From assembly GCA_902478885.1 (NCBI GenBank), contig CABSMS010000054.1, positions 1 to 14,339 on the forward strand: a stretch of DNA of 14,339 bases, given 5' to 3'. The stretch comes from an uncultured Collinsella sp. (GTDB lineage Bacteria > Actinomycetota > Coriobacteriia > Coriobacteriales > Coriobacteriaceae). A model generated the notes under the pieces. It saw only the letters and a program-made list of their open reading frames with translations, had not been told where the DNA came from and searched no databases. The stretch's first letter is position 1. Every line of letters starts with the position of its first letter. Shown piece after piece: positions 13,749-14,339 of this stretch. The position numbers and the translations under genes were made by a program.

Positions 13749-14300
13749 ATGCTGCAGGTCATCATTTCGCCCGCCAAGCAGATGCGCGTGGCCCAAGATG
13801 CTTTTGAAGTCCTGGGCATCCCACCCTTTGTGCGCGAGACGGCTCGTCTCCACCGCGCACTGCTAGATATCGAGCGGAATGAAGGCAGCGGCGGCCTGCA
13901 GGCGCTGTGGAACGTGAGTGACAAACTGCTGGGGCCTTGTCTCGACATTTTGCATGAGTTCGAGCCCGTCTTGGGGAACGGCGATCTCGACAATCCCGCA
14001 CTCGCCCGTCACCTCTCCCCTGCCATCATGTCCTATCACGGCATTCAGTACCAGAGCATGGCACCCGAGGTAATGGATGCCGAACAGCTCGCCCGGCTGC
14101 AAAGCCACCTGTGGATCCTCTCCGGCCTCTACGGGTGCGTTCGTCCCTTCCATGCCGTCGAACCGTATCGGCTGGAGATGGGCGCGAAGCTCGCCGTTGA
14201 CGATGCGCAAGACCTCTACGCGTTTTGGAGCGACAAGCTCGCGCGGGCTATCGCCCCGGCAGGCTCAAACACCACGATCGTCAACCTCGCCAGCGTAGAG
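13749..14300 (+). CDS. yaaA: YaaA/UPF0246 peroxide-stress protein, cut at the contig end
   Basis: YaaA-family proteins bind DNA and, in E. coli, lower free iron during hydrogen peroxide stress; the biochemical activity is still poorly defined. The first 184 codons are present, about three quarters of the usual 250 or so, and the rest is lost at the adapter. Family marks: MLQVIISPAKQM at 1-12, SYHGIQYQSM (95-104), the strongly conserved LSGLYGCVRP (124-133) followed by PYRLEMG (139-145), and VNLAS at 178-182. The ATG at 13749 has GAGGAG 5 bases upstream. It follows the M18 gene on the same strand, but a hairpin terminator lies between, so it may use its own promoter, which I cannot place. Confidence 0.92.
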
Positions 14301-14339
14301 CTGTCTCTTATACACATCTGACGCTGCCGACGAATAGCC
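14301..14339. other. Nextera adapter sequence (assembly artefact)
   Basis: Bases 14301-14333 are the reverse complement of the Nextera read-1 adapter, and 14334-14339 (ATAGCC) the start of the same index seen at the left tip. The 39 bases are the exact inverse of bases 8-46. This is not genomic sequence; yaaA is truncated at 14300. Confidence 0.98.

Noticed and set aside
12210..13853. Long leftward ORF of 547 codons opposite the M18 gene
   Set aside because: Val/Asp/His/Gly-rich shadow frame of the aminopeptidase gene, with no motif of its own.
8..14339. 39-bp terminal inverted repeat suggesting a large transposon
   Set aside because: It is the Illumina Nextera adapter with mosaic end and index, and there is no transposase or target duplication.

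Overview
The window is 14.3 kb of GC-rich chromosomal DNA whose proteins look like those of a gut actinobacterium of the class Coriobacteriia, most likely Collinsella. That placement is an inference from protein character, base composition and intergenic style; no search was possible. Both tips are sequencing artefacts. Bases 1-46 and 14301-14339 are Illumina Nextera adapter, with the same partial index on each side. Real genome therefore runs from 47 to 14300 and cuts two genes, rpsA on the left and yaaA on the right.

Layout, left to right: rpsA start (-); a HAD phosphatase (+), convergent with cyuA (L-cysteine desulfidase, -); rpiB (+), convergent with ndk (-), with one strong hairpin terminator for each direction between them; the arginine block on the minus strand, read as 24-codon leader ORF, then argG, then a 56-aa unknown ORF, then argH; a Cof-type HAD phosphatase (+), convergent with polA (-) across an intergenic region dominated by a perfect 33-bp inverted repeat; an M18 aminopeptidase (+), then a perfect 16-bp inverted repeat, then yaaA (+, cut).

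Most genes are housekeeping: translation (rpsA), nucleotide and sugar-phosphate metabolism (ndk, rpiB), DNA repair synthesis (polA), peptide turnover (M18), cysteine breakdown (cyuA) and the last two steps from citrulline to arginine (argG, argH). I see no transposase, phage gene, CRISPR array, tRNA or rRNA.

The most interesting signal is in the 554-bp gap upstream of argG. A short ORF with a very good ribosome-binding site encodes a 24-residue peptide with six arginines in its last ten residues, ending Arg-Arg-Arg-stop. Four of the six Arg codons are CGA, whereas all twelve Arg codons of argG are CGC or CGT. The transcript after this ORF contains a chain of overlapping, mutually exclusive complementary segments. 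This is the expected architecture of a leader-peptide attenuator that senses charged tRNA-Arg, although no classical U-tract terminator is visible. Secondary points are the unknown 56-aa ORF between argG and argH, the long perfect intergenic palindromes, tandem operator-like repeats upstream of ndk, and a possible hairpin hiding the rpsA ribosome-binding site in front of a TTG start.
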